Assembly (NCBI RefSeq): GCF_000213055.1 | Contig: NZ_CM001165.1 | Coordinates: 5,664,945 to 5,728,944, forward strand | Direction of reading: 5' to 3' | DNA: 64,000 nucleotides | DNA from: Streptomyces sp. Tu6071 | Lineage (GTDB): Bacteria > Actinomycetota > Actinomycetes > Streptomycetales > Streptomycetaceae | Part shown: positions 31,985-39,046 of the stretch, one piece after another | How the letters are laid out: every line of letters begins with the position of its first letter | Position numbering within the stretch: the first letter of the stretch is position 1 | The notes under the pieces: generated by a model | Databases searched by the model: none | What the model was told of the DNA's origin: nothing | The model's input: only the letters and a program-made list of their open reading frames with translations | Program-made: the position numbers and the translations under genes

Positions 31985-32739
31985 CAGCTCTCACCCCCGT
32001 CACGCGGAGCAGGCACCAGCGGCCAGGAGCCGTCGATCACCTTGTTCCGGTCGCCGCCCTGCTCCGCAGTCGCCTCCGTCCGGAACCAGCGCTGCAACCC
32101 GGCCTGCTGCTCCGCCCGCCACGCCTTCTGCGCGGCGAACAACTGCTGCGGGCCCATGGCGGCGAGCTGCGGGTACCGCTCGAACTGCGCCTCCGCGATC
32201 AGGAGGGCGGCGAGCGCGTCGGCCTCGGCGGTGTGCCAGTCCTCCAGCACGACGCCGTACCGCTCACACGTCGGCTGGAGCTTTCTCCGGCCGGTGCCCC
32301 GCACGTACTTGTCGACCTGCTTGTCGATGACGTGCGAGTCCACGAGTGCGGGCGCGGACAAGCCCGGGAGCCGGTCAGCCATCGACGGGAGCCCGTGCCG
32401 CTCCAACTCGCGGGTGAGGACGGTCCAGTCGTACGCGAGGTTGAACGCCACGACCGGCATGCCGTACAGCAGCGCCTGCGCCAGGCGGCCAGCGATCTCG
32501 TCCAGCGCGGCCTTCGGGTCGGCGCCCTCGGCCGTGGCTTTCGCGTCGTCGATGCCGTGAATCTCGGTGGTCTCGGGCGGGATCGGGACGCCGGGGTTGA
32601 TCAGCCAGGACATGGTGGCGTCCGGGCGGCCACCGCCGCGCACGATGAGCGCGGCGGTGACGATGCGGGCCTCGTTGGGGTCCGGTGCGGTCGTCTCGGT
32701 GTCGAATGCGACCTTGCGGATTTCGGAGAAGGTGCTCAT
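31984..32739 (-). CDS. DnaQ-like 3'-5' exonuclease
   Basis: 251 residues from ATG 32739. The exonuclease motifs are intact: Exo I FDTETTAPD near residue 12, HGIDD and VVAFNLAYDWTVL in the middle (Exo II), and Exo III HTAEADALAALL around 190, with the DEDD acids in place. Likely a proofreading or DNA-processing nuclease. It is embedded in the recombination block next to the Gp3-like gene. Confidence 0.8.
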   Translation of the reverse strand: MSTFSEIRKVAFDTETTAPDPNEARIVTAALIVRGGGRPDATMSWLINPGVPIPPETTEIHGIDDAKATAEGADPKAALDEIAGRLAQALLYGMPVVAFNLAYDWTVLTRELERHGLPSMADRLPGLSAPALVDSHVIDKQVDKYVRGTGRRKLQPTCERYGVVLEDWHTAEADALAALLIAEAQFERYPQLAAMGPQQLFAAQKAWRAEQQAGLQRWFRTEATAEQGGDRNKVIDGSWPLVPAPRDGGES

Positions 32740-33836
32740 GCCCGGCCTCCCTTGAAGTCGGTCAGGAACGCCTGGAGACGCGCAGCCGGGGCAGTGCCGG
32801 GGAGCTGACCGCCGTTGGCGGCAGCGAAGCGCTCCTCGACCTGGCGCGTGGTGAGACCGCGCGGTCCGGCGGCGGCGAGGATCTGGAACCAGACGCCCGC
32901 CGCCTCGTCGGTCGCCTCGTCCACGATCTCGGCGTCGTGGACCTCTTCGCGGTCGGCCTGCGCTGCGGCCGGGGTCGGGACAGCGGCCTCCGTCTTGGTC
33001 GCGCCGTCCAACTCCGCAGCCCTGGCCGTGAGCGTGTCGGCGAGCGCCTTGTCCATGTGCTCGGCGGCCACCGCCTGCTTGTACAGCTCCCGCACGGCAC
33101 CCGACGTGGTGGCCACCGAAGCGAGTTGCGCGTAGTCGGGGCGCGGAGCCTCGATCGCCGCCCGCGCCGGGCCCGCGGTGACCGCCGGCCCGGTCGGGAC
33201 CTGCCCAGCCATGAGCGCGTTCGGGGCGATGTCCACGTCGATGGTCGGGACCATCCAGCGCAGCGTCTTCCCTTCGCGCTTCGCGGTGCGCTCTTCCAGG
33301 CCGAGAAAGGCGGGCACGTAGCCGCCCGCCTTCGACAGCAGTTCGGCGACGCCGGGGAGTTCGAGGGCGGCGTAGTAGCCGTGGGACTCCAGTCGCCACA
33401 CGCCGACGCCGGGGATCTCGGCGAGCACGACGTTGAGGCGGGTGGTGGGCTTGCACTGCCGGTTCAGCGGGTCCGGCCCGCAGATGCAGGGCCGGTCCTT
33501 GAGCAGTTCGGTGACGCCGTCGCATCGACGCTGGCAGCCGCCGCCGGACCACAGCTCGTAGTACTGCGAGACGGGCTGGTGCGGGACGAGGATGGGCATG
33601 CGGGTGGCGTCGGTGAGGACCTCGTACTGCTCGGGCCCGGTGTCGGTCGGCGACCACGGGGCGACGGTGCCGCCGTACTGGGTGGCGACGCGGTCGAGGA
33701 GTTCGCGGGAGGGCGAGGTGAGGCGGAAGCGGTTGAGCTTCGCCGGGCGGGTCTTCCCGCTGCTGGTGGCGACCTTCTGGCCGATGCGGATTCGGCCGAG
33801 TTCGCGGATGCGCTGCTGGAGGTCGAGGATCGGCAT
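32736..33836 (-). CDS. Gp3-like protein (phiC31 recombination-directionality-factor family)
   Basis: 366 residues from ATG 33836. The N-terminal two thirds (MPILDLQQRIRELGRIRIGQ, RPAKLNRFRLTSPS, YYELWSGGGCQRRCDG, CICGPDPLNRQCKPTTRLNV, GVWRLESHGYYAALELPG) look like the Gp3 family named after the phiC31 factor that reverses serine-integrase recombination. The clustered cysteines suggest a metal site. A Glu/Ala-rich C-terminal extension (about 215-366) is not in the minimal family. This prophage uses a tyrosine integrase, so a directionality role here is doubtful; a replication or recombination function is as likely. Assignment is from memory. Confidence 0.6.
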   Translation of the reverse strand: MPILDLQQRIRELGRIRIGQKVATSSGKTRPAKLNRFRLTSPSRELLDRVATQYGGTVAPWSPTDTGPEQYEVLTDATRMPILVPHQPVSQYYELWSGGGCQRRCDGVTELLKDRPCICGPDPLNRQCKPTTRLNVVLAEIPGVGVWRLESHGYYAALELPGVAELLSKAGGYVPAFLGLEERTAKREGKTLRWMVPTIDVDIAPNALMAGQVPTGPAVTAGPARAAIEAPRPDYAQLASVATTSGAVRELYKQAVAAEHMDKALADTLTARAAELDGATKTEAAVPTPAAAQADREEVHDAEIVDEATDEAAGVWFQILAAAGPRGLTTRQVEERFAAANGGQLPGTAPAARLQAFLTDFKGGRA

Positions 33837-34756
33837 CAGGCGGCGCTCCTTTCCGGGGTGGGCAGGACGAGGGCCTCGCCGATGACGGACTTGGACAGAC
33901 CGGCCTGGAAGTCGGCGATGGCCTTGACGTGGAGGAACTGGGCGAAGACGTCGTCACCGCACGCGGCGGGGTAGGGGAGGTAGCCCTCGGGCCGCAGGTG
34001 GAGGACCACGCCGGTGCTGTGGATCGGCGGGAGCGGGATGCGGGTGCCGTCGCGGAGCCAGCCGACTTCGGCGTGCCGGTACGCGGACATCTGGATGCCG
34101 GCCTCGGCGTAGACGCCCTTGATGCCCAGTTCGCCGCCGGTCTTGGTGTCGCCGACGATCACCGTGTCGGCGGGGATGCCGAAGCGGGCGGCGAGGCGCG
34201 GGGAGCGCAGGAGGTAGTCGAGCGTCCCGGCATAGCCCTCGGTGTAGTTGCCGACGACCATCTCGGATGCCTCGAAGGTGACCTGCCACTCCTCGACGAA
34301 GCGGAGGAAGTGCTCGATGAAGGGCGCGATTTCCTCGTCGTCGAGGTGGGCCGCGGGGATCGGCTGGCCGAGGATGTGCGCCTCGATGACGTCGTGGACG
34401 GCGCCGCCGATGGCCGCGCGCTCGTCCTTCTTGCGGGTGTGGGCGCGTCGGAGCCAGTCGTACGCCTCGGTGCGGCTGGCGGGGTTGAGGGAGGAGGACG
34501 CGAGGTAGGGCAGGTTGTCGAGGGCGGTCTGGGCGGTGATGTTCCCGGCCCAGAAGACGAGGGCTTCCTTCGGCATGCCCTGGCTGAGGATGGTGGTGAC
34601 GCGTCGGAGCTTGTCGCCGGTGAGCTTGTCGCGGTACCAGCCCTGGGAGGGGCGGGGGATGCGGTCGGGGCCGGTTGGCGTGGGGGCGGCGGTCTTGCGG
34701 CGCCGCCCGGCGGCCGGGGCCGTGGTGGCCCCGGCACGCTGGGTGGTGGTGCTCAT
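33836..34756 (-). CDS. PD-(D/E)XK (Cas4/RecB-type) nuclease
   Basis: 306 residues from ATG 34756. After a Ser/Thr/Ala-rich start, a helical region (RAAIGGAVHDVIEAHILG) carries the typical His-containing motif. The core is EASEMVVGNYTEGYAGTLDYL and VIVGDTKTGGELG, giving G.lD...GDtKTG, the signature of the nuclease fold. A downstream Q/Y helix (AGIQMSAYRHAEVGW) completes it. Likely acts in recombination or DNA end processing. No Cas4-type C-terminal cysteines are seen. Confidence 0.8.
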   Translation of the reverse strand: MSTTTQRAGATTAPAAGRRRKTAAPTPTGPDRIPRPSQGWYRDKLTGDKLRRVTTILSQGMPKEALVFWAGNITAQTALDNLPYLASSSLNPASRTEAYDWLRRAHTRKKDERAAIGGAVHDVIEAHILGQPIPAAHLDDEEIAPFIEHFLRFVEEWQVTFEASEMVVGNYTEGYAGTLDYLLRSPRLAARFGIPADTVIVGDTKTGGELGIKGVYAEAGIQMSAYRHAEVGWLRDGTRIPLPPIHSTGVVLHLRPEGYLPYPAACGDDVFAQFLHVKAIADFQAGLSKSVIGEALVLPTPERSAA

Positions 34757-35313
34757 CGGGTGGTCGCCTCCGCGAGGGTGTAGAAGCGGCGGTCGCCCGC
34801 GTCGTGCCGGGTGAGGTGGCCATCGCCGTGAAGCTGGGCGAGGTCGGCGCGGATCGTGGCGCGGAGCACGTGCTGCGCGGGCCAGATCCGCCGGTAGAGG
34901 CGCTTCACGCGGCCGGGGGTCCACTGGCCGTGCTCGCTGCGGATGCGGTCGAGGAGGAACGCGCGCCGTTGGGCGGAGCCGGTGGCGGGAGTGGACTCGC
35001 CCCGCAGGGTGTCCTTCTCCGCCTTGTCGGCCGGGCGGGAGAGGCGCTGGCGCAGCTCGGCGCGAAGGGCGGCGTTCTTGGCGGACCAGTCGGCGATCTC
35101 GTCGGTCAGCTCGACGACATCGTCGGCCGCAGCCGACAGAGCGGCGCGCAGGCGGGTCACCTCGGCGCTGAGCGTCCGCGCGATGTCCGCGAGAGCGCGC
35201 TCCGTGCCGTCGTTGTACGTCGCCGCCGACCAGGTCTTCGTGCGCTCGCCGTACTGGCGGAGGCGGACCAGGGCGGCGTCCGGCGTCAGGGGCTCGGGGG
35301 TCGGGGCGCTCAC
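34753..35313 (-). CDS. Hypothetical coiled-coil protein with C-terminal winged helix
   Basis: 186 residues from GTG 35313. The centre is coiled-coil (RTLSAEVTRLRAALSAAADD, LTDEIADWSAKNAALRAEL). The C-terminus resembles a wHTH (AFLLDRIRSEHGQWTPGRVK, LRATIRADLAQLHGDGHLTR). Together they suggest a dimeric DNA-binding protein. Coupled to the nuclease gene. Confidence 0.55.
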   Translation of the reverse strand: MSAPTPEPLTPDAALVRLRQYGERTKTWSAATYNDGTERALADIARTLSAEVTRLRAALSAAADDVVELTDEIADWSAKNAALRAELRQRLSRPADKAEKDTLRGESTPATGSAQRRAFLLDRIRSEHGQWTPGRVKRLYRRIWPAQHVLRATIRADLAQLHGDGHLTRHDAGDRRFYTLAEATTR

Positions 35314-35798
35314 GCGGCACCGCCCGTCTCCGCGACGCCCGCGCCCGCGCCGACGTACCGCGTCTCGACGCGGGTCCCGTTCTCCGTCCGGCTCACCCGC
35401 GCCTCGAAGCTCCCGCCCGGCCCGTAGCACGGCTGGGTACTCCGGCGGTTCCCCGTCCGGATCGACGAGGCCGTGCTGGCCGCCGTCACCGAATTGCGGT
35501 ACTCGCCCACCACGACCCACACCCCGGGCGCCCGCCGCGCGGCCTCCGCCACAGCGGCGTGATCGACGCGGGCACCGCGCCGCGAGGACACCGCAGCGTC
35601 GCTGGTCTTCACGGCCCCGACATCGGCGACCGCCTCGGCCCACGCACGGTCCTTCGCCCAGACGGACCCGTACCGGGCCTCGTGGCGGGCGGCGATCTCC
35701 CGCGCCGCATCCGGGCCCACGCGGACCTCGCCGCGCTCGACCTGCCCGAAGAGATGCTCCTCGACAGTGACCGGCCGCATGTTGGTGTTCGTCTTCAC
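35310..35798 (-). CDS. Hypothetical protein
   Basis: 162 residues from GTG 35798. An N-terminal helical part (REIAARHEARYGSVWAKDRA) is followed by a short beta-rich C-terminus (GSFEARVSRTENGTRVETRY). Coupled on both sides within the early operon. No family recognised. Confidence 0.5.
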   Translation of the reverse strand: MKTNTNMRPVTVEEHLFGQVERGEVRVGPDAAREIAARHEARYGSVWAKDRAWAEAVADVGAVKTSDAAVSSRRGARVDHAAVAEAARRAPGVWVVVGEYRNSVTAASTASSIRTGNRRSTQPCYGPGGSFEARVSRTENGTRVETRYVGAGAGVAETGGAA

Positions 35799-36415
35799 GC
35801 CGCACCGCCGATCGCGCGGACCTCGGCGAGCGCAGCCCCGCGCACCGCGCACCAGCCCGCGCAGTACCAGCGGACCGGCTCCCGCGAGCCGGGCACAGCC
35901 ACGAGGACCATGCCGGGCTGCGGGGCGACCACGGAGTCCGCGTGCGCGGTGCCACAGCCCTCGACGCTGCACTGCTCGGTCCTCGGCGTCGACGCCAGCT
36001 TGGGCGCGCCGACCATGCCCTGGTTCCACGCCTGCTGCCCGGCCGAGGCCCGGCGGGCGGCCTCCTTCGCGCGGCCGTCCTCGCGCCGCGCGGTCAGGCA
36101 CGGCTCGCAGGCCGGCGTCTTGAGGCGCCGGTGCGAGCGCCAGCCGCGCATCGTGCCGTGCTCCGGCGGGGTGGTGCGGGCAACCATCGTGGTGGCCTCC
36201 TTCGTGCTGAGCTGGTAGCTGTGTTGACCGGCGGTCTCGACGACCCGCAGCACCCCGCGCGCCACGAGCGCGCCCAAGTCCTTGCGGGCCGTGTTCCGGC
36301 CGGTGGTGGGCCAGGGGCTCGCGGCCATGAGGCGCGCGGCGCTGGCGGTGCTGACCCGGGCGGCGGGGCCCTGGCCCTGTATGGCGGCGAGGAGGAAGTC
36401 GCGGCGGGCGCTCAC
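35795..36415 (-). CDS. Hypothetical protein with winged helix and Cys cluster
   Basis: 206 residues from GTG 36415. The N-terminus looks like a wHTH (MSARRDFLLAAIQGQGPAAR, RNTARKDLGALVARGVLRVV). A basic linker follows (RSHRRLKTPACEPC), then a Cys/His-containing end (EQCSVEGCGTAHAD, VRWYCAGWCAVRG) able to bind zinc. A regulatory or DNA-processing factor is plausible. Coupled. Confidence 0.55.
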   Translation of the reverse strand: MSARRDFLLAAIQGQGPAARVSTASAARLMAASPWPTTGRNTARKDLGALVARGVLRVVETAGQHSYQLSTKEATTMVARTTPPEHGTMRGWRSHRRLKTPACEPCLTARREDGRAKEAARRASAGQQAWNQGMVGAPKLASTPRTEQCSVEGCGTAHADSVVAPQPGMVLVAVPGSREPVRWYCAGWCAVRGAALAEVRAIGGAA

Positions 36416-36786
36416 GCGGCCTCACCCCTCTCGCGCTGCGCCGGTACCGGGCGGGGCACGATCAGCTCGGCGATCCGGTCCCGGAGCCGTCCGGCCTGCG
36501 CGCCGTACACCGGAATCCGCCCGTCGCCGACCTCGGTGAGGAGGCTGTCGACGAGCGCGTCCCGGGCGTGCGCGGCGTGGGAGTCGCAGCCCTCGGCGTG
36601 CGCGACGCGGGCGAGCGCCGCCAGCTCCAGGAGGTCGGCGAGAAGCTGCTGCGGGTCCTCGTCGGCGGCCTGCGCGAGCCCGATGAGGAAGATACGGAGG
36701 TAGTCGGAGACGTCGAGGCGGATACCGGTCGGCGTGGGGTCCACGTAGATCCGGGACGGGCCGGTGACGGGCGGGTTGCTGCTCAT
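36412..36786 (-). CDS. Hypothetical helical protein
   Basis: 124 residues from ATG 36786. Mainly helical (YLRIFLIGLAQAADEDPQQL, LADLLELAALARVAHAEGC), with an ending AELIVPRPVPAQRERGEAA. Coupled to the neighbouring genes. Unknown. Confidence 0.5.
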   Translation of the reverse strand: MSSNPPVTGPSRIYVDPTPTGIRLDVSDYLRIFLIGLAQAADEDPQQLLADLLELAALARVAHAEGCDSHAAHARDALVDSLLTEVGDGRIPVYGAQAGRLRDRIAELIVPRPVPAQRERGEAA

Positions 36787-36896
36787 CGGCGGGCCTCCCG
36801 CACGCTCGTGTCGTACGCGGTGTCCTCGACGGCGAGCGCCACGGTGAGGGCGTAGACCGCGAGGGTGAAGGCGAGGAGGAAGAGGACGGCGGTCAC
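36783..36896 (-). CDS. 37-residue membrane peptide
   Basis: Starts at GTG 36896 and is one hydrophobic helix (AVLFLLAFTLAVYALTVAL) with an acidic-then-basic tail. Overlaps both neighbours by four bases. Tiny membrane peptides recur in this prophage. Confidence 0.4.
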   Translation of the reverse strand: MTAVLFLLAFTLAVYALTVALAVEDTAYDTSVREARR

Positions 36897-37360
36897 AGCG
36901 ACACCGCCGTCGCGTCCGCCGCGCGCTCCAGCACGCCCACGGCGGCCTCCGTGGTGCGCCCGTCCTCGTCGCCCCACTGCGCGAGGTGGAACTCGCGCGC
37001 CAGCTCGTCGTCCGCGTAGGGCCCCTCGCCGTTCACGACCAGGCGGTCGGCGAGCACCCGGATCGCGTCGGCCGAGAGGATCGAGATGCCGTGCGGGTCG
37101 CCCGTCGCGGCGCAGCGCAGCGCGGCGACGAGGCACATGGGGCGCTCGGCGTGCGGCGTGGCCAGGTGCCGGTCGAAGGGGTCGGGCACGTAGTCGCCCT
37201 GGTAGAGACCGACCTGCGCGAGAACGCGGGCCGCCCTGCGGAAGAGGTCCGACAGCGCCATCGGCGGGCGCGTCGCGGACGGCTGGGAGGGGATGGAGAT
37301 ACCGGTCACGAGGACCGTCCGCCGGTGACCGGCGGGAAGATCGGTAGGCTGTGCGTACAC
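36893..37360 (-). CDS. DUF6197-like protein
   Basis: 155 residues from GTG 37360 (AGAGG upstream); an internal ATG at 37261 would give a 122-residue form that fits the family better but has a weaker ribosome site. The core LFRRAARVLAQVGLYQGDYV and CLVAALRCAATGD, with DELAREFHLAQWGDEDGR, matches the small DUF6197 family frequent in Streptomyces phages. No function is known. It is the first gene of the long minus-strand early operon. Confidence 0.55.
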   Translation of the reverse strand: MYAQPTDLPAGHRRTVLVTGISIPSQPSATRPPMALSDLFRRAARVLAQVGLYQGDYVPDPFDRHLATPHAERPMCLVAALRCAATGDPHGISILSADAIRVLADRLVVNGEGPYADDELAREFHLAQWGDEDGRTTEAAVGVLERAADATAVSL

Positions 37361-37441
37361 GGTTGCCTCTGCTTTCGCGTGAGTTGAGGTGCCGAGGGGC
37401 TTCGCGGACCAGGCCCGGTCTGCGGGGCCCCGAATTCGTTG

Positions 37442-37663
37442 TCAGGCGGCGGCGAGCGCGGACTGCTGCTCGTGCCACGCCTCGACCGCGGCGAGGTTGA
37501 AGCGACGGCCGCGGCCCACGAAGGGCTCCTCGGGCATTCCGGCGTCGAGCCAGCGGAGGACCTGCCAGTCGGAGACGGAGTAGTACGTCTCCAACTGCTT
37601 CTGGTCGAGCAGCGGGACGAGCCCGGCGGGGAGCGAGACGGCGCGGTCACTCTTCTTCGGCAT
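37442..37663 (-). CDS. Excisionase/MerR-like HTH protein
   Basis: 73 residues from ATG 37663. A short HTH is recognisable: LLDQKQLETYYSVSDWQVLR WL-type helix pair, then GRGRRFNLAAVEAWHEQ, the layout of AlpA/Xis proteins. Such proteins act as excisionase or bind DNA near the attachment site. Its start lies just behind an 18-bp box (37676-37693) shared with the gene upstream, and it overlaps that gene's 3' end. Being near the integrase makes Xis a good guess. Confidence 0.6.
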   Translation of the reverse strand: MPKKSDRAVSLPAGLVPLLDQKQLETYYSVSDWQVLRWLDAGMPEEPFVGRGRRFNLAAVEAWHEQQSALAAA

Positions 37664-37949
37664 CGGGCCTTGACCTTTCTACTGTCGCAGTCGAATGTGT
37701 GGGCATGCGGAAGAGGTGCTGGAGCGGTTCGTCCAGGGCTTCCGCGATCCACCAGGCGGTCGCCATCTCGCAGGCGTCCCGGGCTGATTTCCCGGTGCTG
37801 GTGAGGCGGCCGATGGTGGCGGGGCTGACGCCCCGTCCGGCGGGGTCTACGCGCCGGGTCTGCTCCGCGAGTCGGGGGCCGGAGAGTCCTCGGGCGCTCA
37901 TCGCGTCACGGAGTGGCTGACCGGCGCCCTTGCGGAGGAGTTTCGGCAT
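37647..37949 (-). CDS. HTH protein, candidate immunity repressor
   Basis: 100 residues from ATG 37949. It is XRE-like (QPLRDAMSARGLSGPRLAEQ, then GVSPATIGRLTSTGKSARDA) with a C-terminal region (WWIAEALDEPLQHLFRMP). It lies between the early operon and a divergent HTH gene, the classic place for a repressor. An 18-bp box occurs 49-66 bp upstream of its start, and again at the following HTH gene. The immunity role is inferred; the other HTH gene at 38223 is an alternative. Confidence 0.6.
   Translation of the reverse strand: MPKLLRKGAGQPLRDAMSARGLSGPRLAEQTRRVDPAGRGVSPATIGRLTSTGKSARDACEMATAWWIAEALDEPLQHLFRMPTHSTATVERSRPDAEEE
37676..37693. promoter_or_regulatory. 18-bp box, copy 1
   Basis: TTTCTACTGTCGCAGTCG, containing the palindrome ACTG-TCG-CAGT. 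It lies 13 bases upstream of the HTH/Xis-like start (37663). It is near-identical (17 of 18) to the copy at 37998. Probably an operator. Confidence 0.55.
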
Positions 37950-37997
37950 CGGGACCTCGTTCGGGTGTTACCCGCCCCGTGGTGAGGCGTTGCGACA

Positions 37998-38015
37998 TTT
38001 CTACAGTCGCAGTCG
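37998..38015. promoter_or_regulatory. 18-bp box, copy 2
   Basis: TTTCTACAGTCGCAGTCG, 49 bases upstream of the candidate repressor start. Same orientation as copy 1. It lies in the divergent region between the two HTH genes and is flanked by GCGAC and GTCGC half-sites. Likely a regulatory protein site. Confidence 0.55.
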
Positions 38016-38033
38016 CAGCGCGTCAAGCCAGTT

Positions 38034-38051
38034 TCGCCGAGATTCGCCGAG
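38034..38051. repeat. Two phased TCGCCGAG repeats (complement of CTCGGCGA)
   Basis: Two copies of TCGCCGAG start at 38034 and 38044, exactly 10 bp apart. They are the reverse complement of the repeats downstream of the integrase. Their recurrence next to the candidate repressor promoter suggests a shared DNA-binding protein. Confidence 0.55.
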
Positions 38052-38173
38052 GGGTGCCCAGTCTTGGGGTGTCTCGGGGCACGTTTTTCGAATGCTTGTT
38101 CTATGGTGGTGTCATATTCAAAGAGCGGCGGTGCGCGGCGGGGAGGTCGTGCGCCGGTCAAGATCGGGCCACG

Positions 38174-38202
38174 CTTCTACTTTGGCTTGCGAAAAGTAGA
38201 AG
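38174..38202. promoter_or_regulatory. Inverted repeat upstream of plus-strand HTH gene
   Basis: A perfect 10-bp inverted repeat (CTTCTACTTT and AAAGTAGAAG) with a 9-bp spacer, ending 21 bases before the GTG at 38223. It is a likely operator or leader hairpin. The half-site shares TTCTAC with the 18-bp boxes. Confidence 0.6.
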
Positions 38203-38222
38203 GCGGCGGGCAGTCTTGCCCT

Positions 38223-38585
38223 GTGGAAAACCAGGAAGACGGCCCCGTCGAGAACTTTGCGCAGCTCCTCCAGCGCCTCAAGGTGGAGTACGGCGTCTCG
38301 GACTCCGAGATCGCGCGCCGCATCGACGTCTCCGTCTCCACCGTCAACACCTGGGTCCACAACAAGCGCACGCCGCGCAGGGACGCCCTGGAACGCCTGT
38401 CTGCCGCGTTCCCGAAGTACTCCCTCGCCGCTCTCAGCGAGGCGGCCGGCCGAGAGGCGCCCGGCGAGTTGAGCCCTGACCGCGAGGCTCGCCTGCTGGA
38501 ACTGATCAGGGACCTCACCCCCGATCAGCAGGGCGTCGTGGAAATCCAGCTCAAGGCGTTGCGCGACGCCAACCAGCGCGGCTGA
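38223..38585 (+). CDS. Cro/CI-type HTH regulator
   Basis: 120 residues from GTG 38223 (VENQEDGPVENFAQLLQRLK). The HTH is clear: YGVSDSEIARRIDVSVSTVN followed by TWVHNKRTPRRDALERL. The rest is a helical C-terminal domain (LLELIRDLTPDQQGVVEIQL). It is divergent from the candidate repressor at 37949. The two probably form the lysogeny switch; which maintains lysogeny cannot be told from sequence. The start is set by the family-like N-terminus and a possible GCC... leader. Confidence 0.75.
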   Translation: MENQEDGPVENFAQLLQRLKVEYGVSDSEIARRIDVSVSTVNTWVHNKRTPRRDALERLSAAFPKYSLAALSEAAGREAPGELSPDREARLLELIRDLTPDQQGVVEIQLKALRDANQRG

Positions 38586-38797
38586 TCGCACGCACGTGCG
38601 GGTAATTGCCGTGCAACCGTTCGGGTATGTGTCGGGTCTACCTATGCGGATGCCGACACTCACAGTGAAGCGAACGGCACGGGTTGCGCCCAATAGGGTG
38701 CGTATGCGCGCCTCACAGATGTACCGTCATCCGCACGCGTTGACGTCCTCCCCCGTCAGCACCACGGCTCTGCCACGCCTGCACCGGGGGTATCACC

Positions 38798-39046
38798 ATG
38801 TGCGTCACCATCGCCCTGTCGCCGATTACTGACAGCTACCGGCCGTGGGACTACCGCACACGGACGATCACCCTTCCGGAGACACTCCCCGCCGAGCATC
38901 GCCCCCGCGTCGTGCGCGCGGTGCTGTCCGAACTCGCCGTACCCCAGCCGGAGTCCGGTGCACGCTGCTGGTGCGGGGCCGCTGTGGAGCTGCCCCGCGT
39001 TCCCCAGCAGACCCGGAGGACGAAGGTGATCAGCCATGGCGCCTAG
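38798..39046 (+). CDS. Small protein upstream of integrase
   Basis: 82 residues from ATG 38798. Beta-rich middle and a Cys pair (ARCWCGAAVELPRV). It overlaps the integrase start by 11 bases and so is probably co-transcribed with it. Could be an accessory factor or control translation of the integrase. No family recognised. Confidence 0.55.
   Translation: MCVTIALSPITDSYRPWDYRTRTITLPETLPAEHRPRVVRAVLSELAVPQPESGARCWCGAAVELPRVPQQTRRTKVISHGA

Noticed and set aside
33836..34756. A Cas4 nuclease indicating a CRISPR locus
   Set aside because: The PD-(D/E)XK core is present but the C-terminal cysteine cluster of Cas4 is absent, and the context is phage recombination.
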